Below, piece after piece: positions 16,766-25,014 of a stretch of DNA of 64,000 nt (within the stretch, counting starts at the first letter, position 1; each line of letters begins with the position of its first letter). Made by a program: the position numbers and the translations under genes. This stretch comes from Cupriavidus necator. Lineage in GTDB: Bacteria > Pseudomonadota > Gammaproteobacteria > Burkholderiales > Burkholderiaceae. The DNA lies in contig CP074381.1 of assembly GCA_022041995.1 (NCBI GenBank), forward strand, positions 1,798,001 to 1,862,000, read 5' to 3'. The notes under the pieces were generated by a model. It did not search any database, was not told where the DNA came from, and was given only the letters and a program-made list of their open reading frames with translations.

Positions 16766-19700
16766 ATGTCGATAATGGGTTTTGGCTGGTTCGGATTCTC
16801 GACTTTCTGGATAGTGCCGCTGGTCTGGCGGCTGGTGACGCGCTGGCTCGCCGGCGAGCGCCGGCTGGCAGGCCCCGGCTCATTGCGCGTCTGGCTCGGC
16901 ACGCTCGCGGTGCTGTGCGCGAGCGCCTGCCTGGAAGCGCTGACCAGTGGCACCGATCCGGCATCGGGCGCCGGCGGGTCGGCCGGCCGCGCGCTGGCCG
17001 GCATGATGGGCAGCCTGTTCGGCTGGACCGGTGCCTTGCTGTTGATGCTGGGCGTGCTGGCGCTGGCCGCGCCGATGGTGTTCGGCGAAACCTGGCGCAG
17101 CCTGTTCTCGCGCAAGCCGCGACGCGCCGCCGCGCCTGACACGGCGCCGGAAGAGCCGCCGGTTTCCTTTGCGGCCACCCAGCCGATGCGCGAGGCAGAG
17201 CGCTGGGACGCGCCGGCGGCAGGCAACCCGGGCTGGACTGCGCCCGCCCCGCGCCATCGCAGTTTTGAAGCGGTCTCGGCGCGCCGCCAGCCCGCCTGGC
17301 AACCGCCGCGCCGTACGCGTGAATCCCCGCCGCAGCCTGGCGAGCTCTGGCTGCACCATGCCGAGTCGCCGGGCGCGGTCAAGCCGGCGCGCACCGCACC
17401 GCCCGCACCCGCCGCGGCGGCACCGGCACCGCGTCCTGCCCAGCCGGCGGCACGCAGGCCGGCCACGACGGCAGCCCCTTCACCGGCTCCGGCGCCGCGG
17501 CCGGCGCAGCCCCTGCGCGGCACGGTCGTCAGCAGCCCGTTCCGCCAACCGCAGCCGCTGGTGCGTTCGGCGATTACGACGCTGCCTGAGGCTTCCCGCA
17601 AGGGCGCTGCCTCGGCGGCTGCTTCCGTCACGGTAGCAGCCGCCGTATCAGCGCCGGCCGAAACCGCCGTAGCAGCGCCGGCCGAAGCCGCCGTAGCAGC
17701 GCCGGCCGAAGCCGCCGTAGCAGCGCCGGCCGAAGCCGCCGCCGTAGCGCTGGCCCCCACTGTTGCCACGCAAGCCGTGGCCACTCCGGCGCAGCCGGTT
17801 GCCAGCCCGGAACCCGAGGTGGTGGCAGCGCCCGACGCACCTGCCATGGAACCGGTGCCAGCAGAGACCGATATCGTTGACGACATTGCGCCGGAATTCG
17901 TGCCGGCCGAAGCCGACGAAGCCGACCAAGCCGACCAAGCCGACCAAGCCGACCAAGCCGACCAAGCCGACGAAGCCGACCAAGCCGACGAAGCCGACGA
18001 AGCCGACGAAGCCGACGAAGCCGACGAAGCCACGCTTGCCGCGATCCGGCAGGAAGCCCTTGACCTGCTGGCCGAGTTGCAGGCGCTGGCAGGCAAGGCA
18101 GTGGTACCGCAAGCGGCTGCGCCGGCACCGCAACAACTGGACGCGGCTGCGCCGGATCCGGCGCCGGACACTGCCGGCGACGCAGAACCGCACGCACTCG
18201 CTACCGTCACCTTGCCAGCCGAAGCCGAAGCCGAAGCCGAAGCCGAAGCCGAAGCCGAAGCCGAAGCCGAAGCCGAAGCCGAAGCCGAAGCCGAAGCCGA
18301 AGCCGAAGCCGAAGCCGAGAGCGGAGATCACGACGTTGTCATGGTTGAACCTGAAGCGCTGGCAGCCGCCGCGCCCGCATTGGATGTCACCGGGGCCGAG
18401 GCCGTAGCCCAGGCCGTGGCAAGCTCCGCGATGGAAGAGGGCAGCGCTCTCGATGCCAGCGCCCGGGCACCCGCGGAGGACAACGAAACCGACGGGCTGA
18501 TGGACGGCAACGGCCTGATCGCCGAGGAGGCGGAGCCGGATGCGGCCGAGCCTGCTGAGGCAGCAGAACCGCCTGAAGCGACTGAAGCCCCGGCAGTCCC
18601 AGAGCCCGCTGAGGCGCCTGCACTGAACCAGGCCCCGGTCCCGGCCGCCAAGCCGCGCATCGTGCTGCCCGCCGTGGTCGGCCGCACCGTGCCGCTGGCT
18701 GCCGCCCAGCTGGCACCCGTGCCGGTGCCGGTTGCACCGCCGCCTCCGCCGCGCCCCGTCGTCGACTACCGCCTGCCACCGGCAGAACTGCTGGAGACCG
18801 GAGTCGACAGCGCCGAACAGGTGTCGGAAGAACGCCTGCGCGAAACCGGCGAGCTGATCGCCCAGCGGCTGGCCGAGTTCAAGGTGCCAGTCGCCGTGGT
18901 GGGCGCCGGCGCCGGCCCGGTGATCACCCGCTTCGAGGTCGAGCCCGCCATGGGCGTGCGCGGCGCCCAGGTGGTCGGGCTGATGAAAGACCTGGCGCGC
19001 GCGCTGGGCGTGACCTCGATCCGCGTGGTCGAGACCATTCCCGGCAAGACCTGCATGGGGCTGGAACTGCCCAACGCGCGCCGGCAGATGATCCGGCTGT
19101 CGGAGATCGTCAACGCGGCCTCGTTCCAAGCGCACCATTCGCGGCTGGTGCTGGCGATGGGCAAGGACATCACCGGCAATCCAGTGGTGACCGACCTGGC
19201 CCGCGCGCCGCACCTGCTGGTGGCCGGTACCACTGGCTCTGGCAAGTCGGTGGCGGTCAACGCCATGATCCTGTCGATGCTGTACAAGGCCACGCCGGAA
19301 GACGTGCGCATGATCATGATCGACCCCAAGATGCTGGAACTGTCGGTCTATGAGGGCATTCCGCACCTGCTGGCGCCAGTGGTCACCGACATGAAGCAGG
19401 CCGCGCACGCGCTCAACTGGTGCGTCGGCGAGATGGAGAAGCGCTACAAGCTGATGTCCGCGCTGGGCGTACGCAACCTGGCCGGCTACAACCAGAAGAT
19501 CCGCGCCGCGGAGGCCGCCGAGCAGAAGGTGCCGAACCCGTTCTCGCTGACGCCGGACGCGCCCGAGCCGCTGTCGCGCCTGCCGATGATCGTGGTGGTG
19601 ATCGACGAACTGGCCGACCTGATGATGGTCGCCGGCAAGAAGATCGAAGAACTGATCGCGCGCCTGGCACAGAAGGCGCGCGCCGCCGGCATCCACCTGA

Positions 19701-20287
19701 TCCTGGCCACGCAGCGCCCCTCGGTGGATGTGATCACCGGCCTGATCAAGGCCAATATCCCCACGCGGGTGGCGTTCCAGGTGTCGTCCAAGATCGACTC
19801 GCGCACCATCCTCGATCAGATGGGCGCTGAAAGCCTGCTCGGTCAGGGCGACATGCTGTTCCTGCCGCCTGGCACCGGATATCCGCAACGGGTGCACGGC
19901 GCTTTTGTCGCCGACGACGAAGTGCACCGCGTGGTGGAACACTGGAAGCAGTTCGGAGAGCCGGACTACGATGAAGCCATCCTCGCCGGCGACCCGGCGG
20001 AGGCCGGCAGCGCCGACCTGTTGGGCGACAGCAGCGGCGATGGCGAGGCCGACCCGCTTTATGACGAAGCCGCCAGCTTTGTGCTGACCAGCCGCCGCGC
20101 CTCGATCTCCGCCGTGCAGCGCCAGCTGCGCATCGGCTACAACCGCGCGGCGCGCCTGATCGAACAGATGGAGGTTGCCGGGCTGGTGTCACCAATGGGC
20201 CGCAACGGCGCGCGCGACGTGCTGGCGCCGGGGCGGGCGACTAACGGCTTCCACGGCCACGATCCAGGGAGGCAGCATGCAGCCTGA
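16766..20287 (+). CDS. ftsK: DNA translocase FtsK with a repeat-rich linker
   Basis: A 1173-aa protein from the ATG at 16766. The N-terminus has about three hydrophobic segments within the first ~110 residues, fewer than the usual four. A very long Ala/Pro/Glu-rich linker (~residues 115-660) holds three kinds of tandem repeat. The conserved motor follows: Walker [19 protein letters not shown], Walker [15 protein letters not shown], and [13 protein letters not shown]. The C-terminal gamma winged-helix domain is [22 protein letters not shown], which reads KOPS (given here as two parts of one domain). FtsK pumps DNA at the septum during dimer resolution. The 3' end overlaps the cupin gene by 11 bp. 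Confidence 0.93.
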   Translation: MSIMGFGWFGFSTFWIVPLVWRLVTRWLAGERRLAGPGSLRVWLGTLAVLCASACLEALTSGTDPASGAGGSAGRALAGMMGSLFGWTGALLLMLGVLALAAPMVFGETWRSLFSRKPRRAAAPDTAPEEPPVSFAATQPMREAERWDAPAAGNPGWTAPAPRHRSFEAVSARRQPAWQPPRRTRESPPQPGELWLHHAESPGAVKPARTAPPAPAAAAPAPRPAQPAARRPATTAAPSPAPAPRPAQPLRGTVVSSPFRQPQPLVRSAITTLPEASRKGAASAAASVTVAAAVSAPAETAVAAPAEAAVAAPAEAAVAAPAEAAAVALAPTVATQAVATPAQPVASPEPEVVAAPDAPAMEPVPAETDIVDDIAPEFVPAEADEADQADQADQADQADQADEADQADEADEADEADEADEATLAAIRQEALDLLAELQALAGKAVVPQAAAPAPQQLDAAAPDPAPDTAGDAEPHALATVTLPAEAEAEAEAEAEAEAEAEAEAEAEAEAEAEAEAESGDHDVVMVEPEALAAAAPALDVTGAEAVAQAVASSAMEEGSALDASARAPAEDNETDGLMDGNGLIAEEAEPDAAEPAEAAEPPEATEAPAVPEPAEAPALNQAPVPAAKPRIVLPAVVGRTVPLAAAQLAPVPVPVAPPPPPRPVVDYRLPPAELLETGVDSAEQVSEERLRETGELIAQRLAEFKVPVAVVGAGAGPVITRFEVEPAMGVRGAQVVGLMKDLARALGVTSIRVVETIPGKTCMGLELPNARRQMIRLSEIVNAASFQAHHSRLVLAMGKDITGNPVVTDLARAPHLLVAGTTGSGKSVAVNAMILSMLYKATPEDVRMIMIDPKMLELSVYEGIPHLLAPVVTDMKQAAHALNWCVGEMEKRYKLMSALGVRNLAGYNQKIRAAEAAEQKVPNPFSLTPDAPEPLSRLPMIVVVIDELADLMMVAGKKIEELIARLAQKARAAGIHLILATQRPSVDVITGLIKANIPTRVAFQVSSKIDSRTILDQMGAESLLGQGDMLFLPPGTGYPQRVHGAFVADDEVHRVVEHWKQFGEPDYDEAILAGDPAEAGSADLLGDSSGDGEADPLYDEAASFVLTSRRASISAVQRQLRIGYNRAARLIEQMEVAGLVSPMGRNGARDVLAPGRATNGFHGHDPGRQHAA
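17640..17738 (+). repeat. 24-bp tandem repeats in ftsK linker
   Basis: Four near-identical 24-bp units encode AV(A/S)APAE(A/T). The unit contains GTAGCAGCGCCGGCCGAAG. Reading frame is preserved. Confidence 0.85.
17914..18030 (+). repeat. 9-bp tandem repeats in ftsK linker
   Basis: About thirteen units of GCCGACCAA or GCCGACGAA, encoding alternating ADQ and ADE tripeptides. The two unit types are intermixed, suggesting expansion by slippage followed by point change or gene conversion. Confidence 0.9.
18218..18319 (+). repeat. Hexanucleotide (GCCGAA)n in ftsK linker
   Basis: Seventeen consecutive hexamers (sixteen GCCGAA, last GCCGAG) encode an uninterrupted Ala-Glu array of 34 residues. It is likely length-variable between strains without breaking the frame. 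Confidence 0.95.
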
Positions 20288-20612
20288 ACACGGAAACCTG
20301 CTGGCCGATGTGCCGGCCGGCGCGGCGCAGGAGATCTTCCAGCCGCTGCTGGAACGGCCCGGGCTGCGGATCGAACGCATCGTTTCCAACGGCCAGGCCA
20401 GCCCCGAAGGCTTCTGGTACGACAGTGCCGAGGCGGAGTGGGTGCTGTTGCTCAGCGGCAGCGCTGCCATCGAGATCGAAGGGCAGCCCGGGGAGCATCG
20501 CATGAAACCGGGTGACTGGCTGCGCCTGCCGGCCCACTGCCGGCATCGCGTGGCCTGGACCGATGCCACGCAGCCCAGCATCTGGCTGGCGGTGCATCAC
20601 GCTGCCGGCTGA
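20277..20612 (+). CDS. Small cupin-domain protein
   Basis: A 111-aa single cupin barrel with [15 protein letters not shown] and [20 protein letters not shown], which hold the two conserved cupin motifs including HCRHR. The start MQPEHGNLL at 20277 overlaps the ftsK stop by 11 bp and has GGGAGG upstream, implying translational coupling. It may bind a metal; the function is unknown. Confidence 0.85.
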   Translation: MQPEHGNLLADVPAGAAQEIFQPLLERPGLRIERIVSNGQASPEGFWYDSAEAEWVLLLSGSAAIEIEGQPGEHRMKPGDWLRLPAHCRHRVAWTDATQPSIWLAVHHAAG

Positions 20613-20702
20613 GCGGTTCGATCCCGGTCACGGTCAGCCTTCAGCAGCTTGAGCCGGGGCCGCCCATCTTTTTTTTTGGCCTGTGCGTGGCCATGGTGCC
20701 CC

Positions 20703-22477
20703 TCAGTACTGGTACGTCAGCTGGACACCGCCCGTGAAACCGGCGGTATGGAAGGCGGTCGGCTTGTAGACGGGCATGCCGATGAACAGGTCGTAGCTCA
20801 CACCTCCGAACTTTGTACGGCCGATACCGCCACGCAAGCCAATGACCGCACCGGCCAGTTGTGTGCCGACCAGCGCCGCAGTAGAAGGCCCGAAGACACG
20901 GCCGTAGTCGAGGCCGGCGTACAAAGACTGCCCCGTCGTCGCAATCGGCACCTGCAGCTCGTTGCGCCAGTAGAAGCCGCTGTCGCCGGCGAGAAGGTTC
21001 TCGCCGTCGAAGCCGCGCACCGTATAGCGGCTCCCGATCGTCATGGCATCGAGGAAGTACAGCCGGTCGTTTGTGTACTGGCCGCGGAAGGTCGTCACAT
21101 ACCGCAACGGCTGCCCGCCTAGCTTGAACGGCACCGACAGGTTGGCGTCGGCCACCACCATGCGGTAGCGCCAGGTCGGCCCGCCGTCGGTGGCGAGGGT
21201 GTCAGACTGGGCGCCGAACCAGCCGACGCCCTGGCGGTACGCAACGCTCGCATCAAGCTGCGCGGCGCCGAAGTAGTGGCGGTCGGTGAAGCCCACCTCG
21301 GCAACGGTGTTGTTGCGCCGCTGCTGCGGGATCTCCGTGTCCTCAATAAAGTTCCGGCCGAAGCGCCGCGACAGGCGGAACTGCAGGCCGAGTACGTCGT
21401 CCTGGCTGCGGTGGACGACGCGATGCAGCTTCAGGTCCGCTGTCTGCGATTCGCCACTGGACACAAAGGTCTGATTGACCCCGGCGATCTGCTGGAAGTA
21501 GTTGCTGGAGTACGCGGAGAGCGTCGCGGTCCAGTAACCCCATGGCACCGAATAGAAGCCGTTCCAGCCGTGCGTGCCCCGGGCCTTGTCGCTGAACGCC
21601 AGGTCCTGGCTGTAGCCGACATTGAAGAGGTCGTTCAGGCCCAGCGGGTTGTCGATGCCGAGGCCCAGGTTGCCCACCCACTTGCCGGTGGAGCGCGTGC
21701 CCGAGTTGTCGACAGAGGTGATGAGGGTCCACGGCTTGCCGCGCTTGACGGCAATGACCACGTCGCTCACGCCCGGCACGGTGGTCGGCACGACCTGCAT
21801 GTCGACGTCCTGGCTGGCCACGCGCTTCATCTGCTCCAGGCCTTGCTCAAGGTCGCGCAGGTTCAGCAGATTGCCGCCGCGGGCCGGGAAGGCTGTCTTC
21901 CAGGTGCCCCAGAGGTTGGGGTCGGTGAAGCGCAACTCGCCAATGACGCCGGGGATCAGGGAGAGCCGCAGGGTGCCGGTGCTCAGGTCCTGCTGCGGCA
22001 CCAACACGCGCGTGGTCACGTATCCCTTGCTCAGGATCGCCTGGGACACACCCTTGACCAACTGCTCTATGCCCTGCTTGCCAACACAGGCGCCCTCATA
22101 GTGCTCCAACCAGGCGTGGGCGAAGGCGAAGGGGTCTTGCGGCAAGGCGGAGGCGCCTTGCGCTTGCGCGGCGGCGGGCAGGTCGGGGGCACTTCCAGGA
22201 CGAAGCGGTCGATGCGAAAGCACGGTGTTTCGATGGGCAAGTCCGGATACTCGATTGGCACTGCCGCCGGTGCGCGCACGCGGGGAGCCTCAACGGCCTG
22301 GGCCCGTTCACGGGCTTCCTGCTGCTGGCGGGCACGCTGCTCCTGCTCGATGGCGGTTTGGGCCGCGGACTGCGCTGGAGTGGTAGGTGGAGTCTGCGCG
22401 AAAGCCGTTGGGCTCAACAACAGAATGCAGCCAACCGGCGGCCATAGCTTGGTGACCGGGATTTTCTTCTTTTTCAT
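20703..22477 (-). CDS. cdiB: CdiB/FhaC-type two-partner secretion outer-membrane transporter, frame broken once
   Basis: This is the Omp85-superfamily partner that exports CdiA. The start MKKKKIPVTKLW at 22477 begins a signal peptide ending SPTAFAQ, followed by a Gln/Arg-rich plug helix region. After the frame break come POTRA domains (IEQLVKGVSQAILSKGYVTT and related) and the 16-strand FhaC-type barrel, with TRSTGKWVGN and YTVRGFDGE loop motifs and a terminal strand ending VQLTYQY. The break is at the G run 22185-22189; one extra G restores a 591-aa protein with no other interruption. It lies downstream of cdiA and the immunity array in the same orientation, the Burkholderia-type A-I-B order. 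Confidence 0.88.
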
Positions 22478-22707
22478 TGTTGGGAACGCAGGGATGCTAC
22501 AGACGCTAGGGTATTACCATCTGCCAAGACAGCAAGGGCGATCGGGGCGAAGCGGAAGACACGACGGTGCCCTGAGGCGCGGGTACGGAAACTGAGATTG
22601 CATGACGCTATGTTCTTGAAATACTTTCGATGTCCGAGCTTGCACGTAGCAGGGCTGTTCCAAGGCCTGTCAGCGCCGCTCAATTTTTACAACTACCCTG
22701 CAAGAAC
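22478..22707. other. Spacer upstream of cdiB, no gene seen
   Basis: About 230 bp of mixed composition between cdiB and the first immunity relic. A 69-codon minus-strand frame crosses it but has neither a convincing start nor recognisable content. No clear promoter or terminator is seen. Confidence 0.5.
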
Positions 22708-22972
22708 CTATTCCTTCGGTTTTTCGTCTTCCGAATAGGTACGCTTCGCCTTGCGCCAAGGTGATTCACCGAGAGGGCGTAGGTCAACTGCCTTTGATCT
22801 GCCTGCAAAGCCAGCAGCTGCGACTGCCATCAGCCCGATCGAAAAGCTCGCCAGCCTTCCAAGATAACTCTCAAGCTAATTGACACTCGCATACAAAAAA
22901 AACAAGCCAAAGCCAAGAAGCAGAATAATTGATAACCCCAGTGAGATTTCCGTTCTTCGAAAACATGATCAT
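22708..22972 (-). pseudogene. Degenerate copy 1 of small membrane immunity-like gene
   Basis: It starts MIMFSKNGNLTG at 22972, matching the N-terminus of the two copies further on, then loses the frame in a T-rich stretch. The other frame continues LLLGFGLFFLYASVN, meets a TAG where copy 2 has TGG (Trp), and resumes ESYLGRLASFSIG. It ends with a tail LRPLGESPWRKAKRTYSEDE that matches the C-terminus of copy 3. It combines features of copies 2 and 3 and is therefore a decayed full-length relative, not a separate family. Confidence 0.65.
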
Positions 22973-22975
22973 TTC
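22835..22975. repeat. Diverged direct duplication, copy A (partner at 23428-23550)
   Basis: This stretch and 23428-23550 share long near-identical blocks, including CCAGC(C/T)TTCC(A/G)AGATAAC, CTCTCAAGC(T/C)AATTGACACT and GACACTCGCATACAAAAAAA. They differ mainly by a ~19-bp insertion here. They correspond to immunity copies 1 and 2 and mark a segmental duplication around the zinc-ribbon gene. Confidence 0.8.
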
Positions 22976-23068
22976 CTTCGCCCAGTGCAGCTGGAGACGG
23001 AACAGGTCGGCACCTTCAGGCAGCCCGGTACGCTTACCCACGCCAGCCGCTCCCTTCCAGATCGCGAG

Positions 23069-23367
23069 TTACTTTCTACGCTCTCCTGTATGAAGATCTA
23101 GTCCACACCAGTGACAGACCTTAGGGCTGAGGTCTATGGCTTTGAAGGTCTGCAAGCGTGGAATCGCTCCACATCGTGGGCAGCGATATTTCTTTGCTAT
23201 CCAGTAAAGCGTCCATGGCAAATACGCCACTAGGAGGATCGTGTGACCTAGGGGGGTGTAAATACATTGAACCCCACGAAATACGCGAAAAAGAAGAAGG
23301 CCGTAACGATGAGTAGTATCCATCTCGCCCGTTGAAATTTGATTATCTCCTGTTTACTGACCGTCAT
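23069..23367 (-). CDS. Small two-helix membrane protein with C-terminal zinc ribbon, frame broken once
   Basis: The start at 23367 (MTVSKQEIIKFQRARW) has an excellent GGAGAGGGA ribosome site. A first hydrophobic helix (ILLIVTAFFFFAYFVGFNVF) runs to the G run 23251-23256. Adding one G continues into a second helix (HTILLVAYLPWTLYWIA) and two CxxC pairs, CPRCG and CHWCG, which form a zinc ribbon; the total is 99 aa. I do not recognise the family. Its place between immunity copies 1 and 2 suggests an immunity or accessory role. The shorter frame starting MDTTHRYG at 23323 lacks the good start and is less likely to be the real gene. Confidence 0.65.
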
Positions 23368-23412
23368 TCCCTCTCCGCTTGTAAGAGAATTCAAAGATAT
23401 TAGCTTTTCCCT

Positions 23413-23547
23413 CTAGACCGAAGCCATACCGATCGAAAAGCTCACCAGCTTTCCGAGATAACTCTCAAGCCAATTGACACTCGCATACAAAAAAATCAAG
23501 CCAAAACCAAGAAGCAGAAGATTTCCGTTCCTCAAAAATACGATCAT
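23413..23547 (-). CDS. Truncated copy 2 of small membrane immunity-like protein
   Basis: A 44-aa hydrophobic protein beginning MIVFLRNGNLLLLGFGL at 23547, 11 bp after the stop of the orphan toxin fragment and with GAGGAA just ahead. It shares the M..F(L/S)(K/R)NGNL start with copies 1 and 3 but stops after ..LVSFSIGMASV, before the basic tail they share. A longer frame from 23616 runs through the toxin fragment and is unlikely to be the natural start. It is probably a remnant of an immunity gene cognate to the fragment upstream. Confidence 0.55.
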   Translation of the reverse strand: MIVFLRNGNLLLLGFGLIFLYASVNWLESYLGKLVSFSIGMASV

Positions 23548-23558
23548 TTCCTCAAGCT

Positions 23559-23849
23559 TTAATTGATCTTCTTCTGGGCATCGCTGGACCAGTCCGACGC
23601 CTTCCCTGATTGCCATTGCACGCTTGAGGCGATCGGCTTGGCATTAGCCGCATCGATTACGTCCGGTCGGACCGACTCAATCACGTTCATATCGACCAGA
23701 CTCGATAGCCGCATCTGGGCTTCGATCTGCTCAGCGGTGTACTTACCGTTGCTGTTGGCAGCCATTTCCTGGCCAACTGTTTTTCGTCCCGGATGCAGTT
23801 GGCGGTTGAAGCGATCTAGCGCAAAACCAGATTCTCCGAAATCAATCAC
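23559..23849 (-). CDS. Orphan CdiA C-terminal fragment
   Basis: A 96-aa frame from a GTG that overlaps the preceding stop (GTGA). Near its start it has LDRFNRQLHP, the same motif as RYNRQLHQ in the C-terminal region of the nearby cdiA, directly before the variable toxin part. The rest (GQEMAANSNGKYTAEQIEA... ending SSDAQKKIN) is soluble and charged. It has no TPS or repeat region of its own, as expected of a displaced 'orphan' CDI toxin module. Whether the ~75 residues after the motif are a complete toxin is doubtful. Confidence 0.6.
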   Translation of the reverse strand: MIDFGESGFALDRFNRQLHPGRKTVGQEMAANSNGKYTAEQIEAQMRLSSLVDMNVIESVRPDVIDAANAKPIASSVQWQSGKASDWSSDAQKKIN

Positions 23850-24118
23850 TTCTCCGGGTTGCTCTCGTTCTCCGTATAGGTTCTCTTCGCTCTTTTCCAG
23901 TCCGGTTCACCAAAGACTCGCAGATCAGACAATTGGGCTCTCGCAGAAAATCCACCAAAAAATGCCAAAAATAGCCCAAACATAAAGAGAAATATTGAAA
24001 GCCAGTTTGGATTGATATTAATAGACACAATAACAGCCATAAGAATCATCCCGGCGATAATAAATATCGCTTGCGAAATTCCTGTGAAGTTCCCATTCTT
24101 GAGGAATGAATTATTCAC
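23846..24118 (-). CDS. Small membrane immunity-like protein, intact copy 3
   Basis: A 90-aa protein: MNNSFLKNGNFTGISQ, two hydrophobic helices (AIFIIAGMILMAVIVSI and WLSIFLFMFGLFLAFFGG), then a basic cytoplasmic tail LRVFGEPDWKRAKRTYTENE. Copies 1 and 2 share its start, and copy 1 shares its tail. It begins 4 bp after the MafI-like gene and overlaps the orphan toxin fragment by 4 bp, so the three are read as one unit. Immunity to a membrane-acting toxin is plausible but inferred. Confidence 0.65.
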   Translation of the reverse strand: MNNSFLKNGNFTGISQAIFIIAGMILMAVIVSININPNWLSIFLFMFGLFLAFFGGFSARAQLSDLRVFGEPDWKRAKRTYTENESNPEK

Positions 24119-24122
24119 CGTC

Positions 24123-24431
24123 CTATCGCCTATCGAATTCGGCGTCCGAGCTCCGCTGGGTTTTGAAGCCGAACAATAGTGCCACTTCCAGTAACTTTAT
24201 GACTGCAGCTCCAGAAAGTTGAACTGGGGTGATTTCGATTAGCGAGATAATGTTCTCATAAGCAATGCCGAATTCGCCTGCGGATAGAACGAACTCCTCT
24301 ATTTGATCTACTTGCTCGGAATAGATCATCATAGTGGGAGGGATTGAATTCGCCGAAGTCTCTGTTTGGCTTTTTAGTTCCTGCAATATGGCTAAGAGGT
24401 TATCTTCAATAAATTTCAAATCCTTGTGCAT
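24123..24431 (-). CDS. MafI-like immunity protein
   Basis: A 102-aa soluble helical protein. The segment IEEFVLSAGEFGIAYENIISLIE (around residues 47-69; here cited as one motif region with GEFGIAYENI as its core) resembles the (G)E(Y/F)GLALEN core of MafI and related polymorphic-toxin immunity proteins. It sits at the head of the small-gene array, downstream of the cdiA-coupled immunity gene. The family link is by eye only. Confidence 0.5.
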   Translation of the reverse strand: MHKDLKFIEDNLLAILQELKSQTETSANSIPPTMMIYSEQVDQIEEFVLSAGEFGIAYENIISLIEITPVQLSGAAVIKLLEVALLFGFKTQRSSDAEFDRR

Positions 24432-24617
24432 GGCTTGGGGATTCTTCGGGAGGTTGGTTGGATATCCGGGGTGTCTTTTTTATTTTCGCCATTACGACTT
24501 ACCAAAAGACCGCTGGAACTTGGATGCTGCATTGTTATTTGGCGTTGCGGTGTTACTTATTAGCGTTCTATGTTTCGCGCTACTTGAGAATCTAGAAGAG
24601 CCTAAAAGGTTTCCGAT
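24432..24617. other. AT-rich spacer in immunity array
   Basis: 186 bp without a convincing gene. On the plus strand a frame reads a helix-like stretch WNLDAALLFGVAVLLISV, which could be the remnant of an inverted membrane gene. Its frame overlaps two minus-strand genes and lacks a ribosome site. Confidence 0.4.
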
Positions 24618-24953
24618 TCATGAACGGCGGCAAAAATACGAGATAACTACGTACCCTATGCCGACTAGCGTTCCCAAGAGAACTGCGCTCTTGAGACGGT
24701 GCACAATTCGTGCACTGTCCAATCCATTCCACAGTGCGCCCATGGAAATGTACTCAACCAAAGAAGATTGAGCTTGGTTTGCGCAACGGTAAAATATTCC
24801 GCACCAATCTCTTAATTGCGGCTCTTGAAGCAGTTCTGTAAGAAGTGGTGCCACAAGCAAGTCCATAACTGCCACCATGATCACTATTGCCACGATGAAA
24901 AGAACGATCGCGTAGATCATGTCAAGAATTCCAGGCGAGTCTTGTCTACTCAT
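24618..24953 (-). CDS. cdiI: Probable cognate CdiI: membrane immunity protein coupled to native cdiA stop
   Basis: A 111-aa protein with two membrane helices, MIYAIVLFIVAIVIMVAVMDL (N-terminal) and AVLLGTLVGIGYVVISYF (C-terminal), joined by a ~45-residue loop with two cysteines. Its ATG (24953-24951) overlaps the TGA that closes cdiA when the IS5 element is removed (ATGA). That coupling and its position immediately after cdiA identify it as the immunity partner. It resembles no CdiI family I can name. The IS now separates it from the cdiA promoter, so expression must come from the IS or a local promoter. Confidence 0.7.
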   Translation of the reverse strand: MSRQDSPGILDMIYAIVLFIVAIVIMVAVMDLLVAPLLTELLQEPQLRDWCGIFYRCANQAQSSLVEYISMGALWNGLDSARIVHRLKSAVLLGTLVGIGYVVISYFCRRS

Positions 24954-25014
24954 TTGCTTCCACCTTGTACTCGATCTTTCGTTGTATTGCCGATCGGTTC
25001 TTGGGATGTGCTAG
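24950..25014 (-). pseudogene. Severed native 3' end of cdiA
   Basis: Joining 26253 (minus strand) to 25010 after deleting the IS5 element and one CTAG gives an open frame reading ..GVGS-STSQEPIGNTTKDRVQ-GGSK and a TGA that overlaps the next ATG. These 20 codons are the original CdiA C-terminus, now cut off by the insertion. Confidence 0.85.

Noticed and set aside
16711..18210. 499-codon minus-strand Ala/Ser-rich open frame inside ftsK
   Set aside because: Low-complexity reverse reading of the ftsK linker with no domain and no ribosome site.
17640..18319. Possible CRISPR-like repeat array
   Set aside because: Units are contiguous, coding and without spacers; no cas genes are present.
17648..19942. 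764-codon minus-strand open frame with long Phe-Gly repeats inside ftsK
   Set aside because: It is the reverse of the GCCGAA-type repeats, which contain no stop codons in this frame; the plus strand encodes the conserved FtsK motor over the same stretch.
22880..23101. 73-codon plus-strand frame
   Set aside because: Antisense to immunity copy 1 and its upstream sequence; the conserved duplication reads as protein on the minus strand.
24334..24771. 145-codon plus-strand frame with one membrane helix
   Set aside because: It overlaps two better-supported minus-strand genes and has no ribosome site; at most a short remnant.
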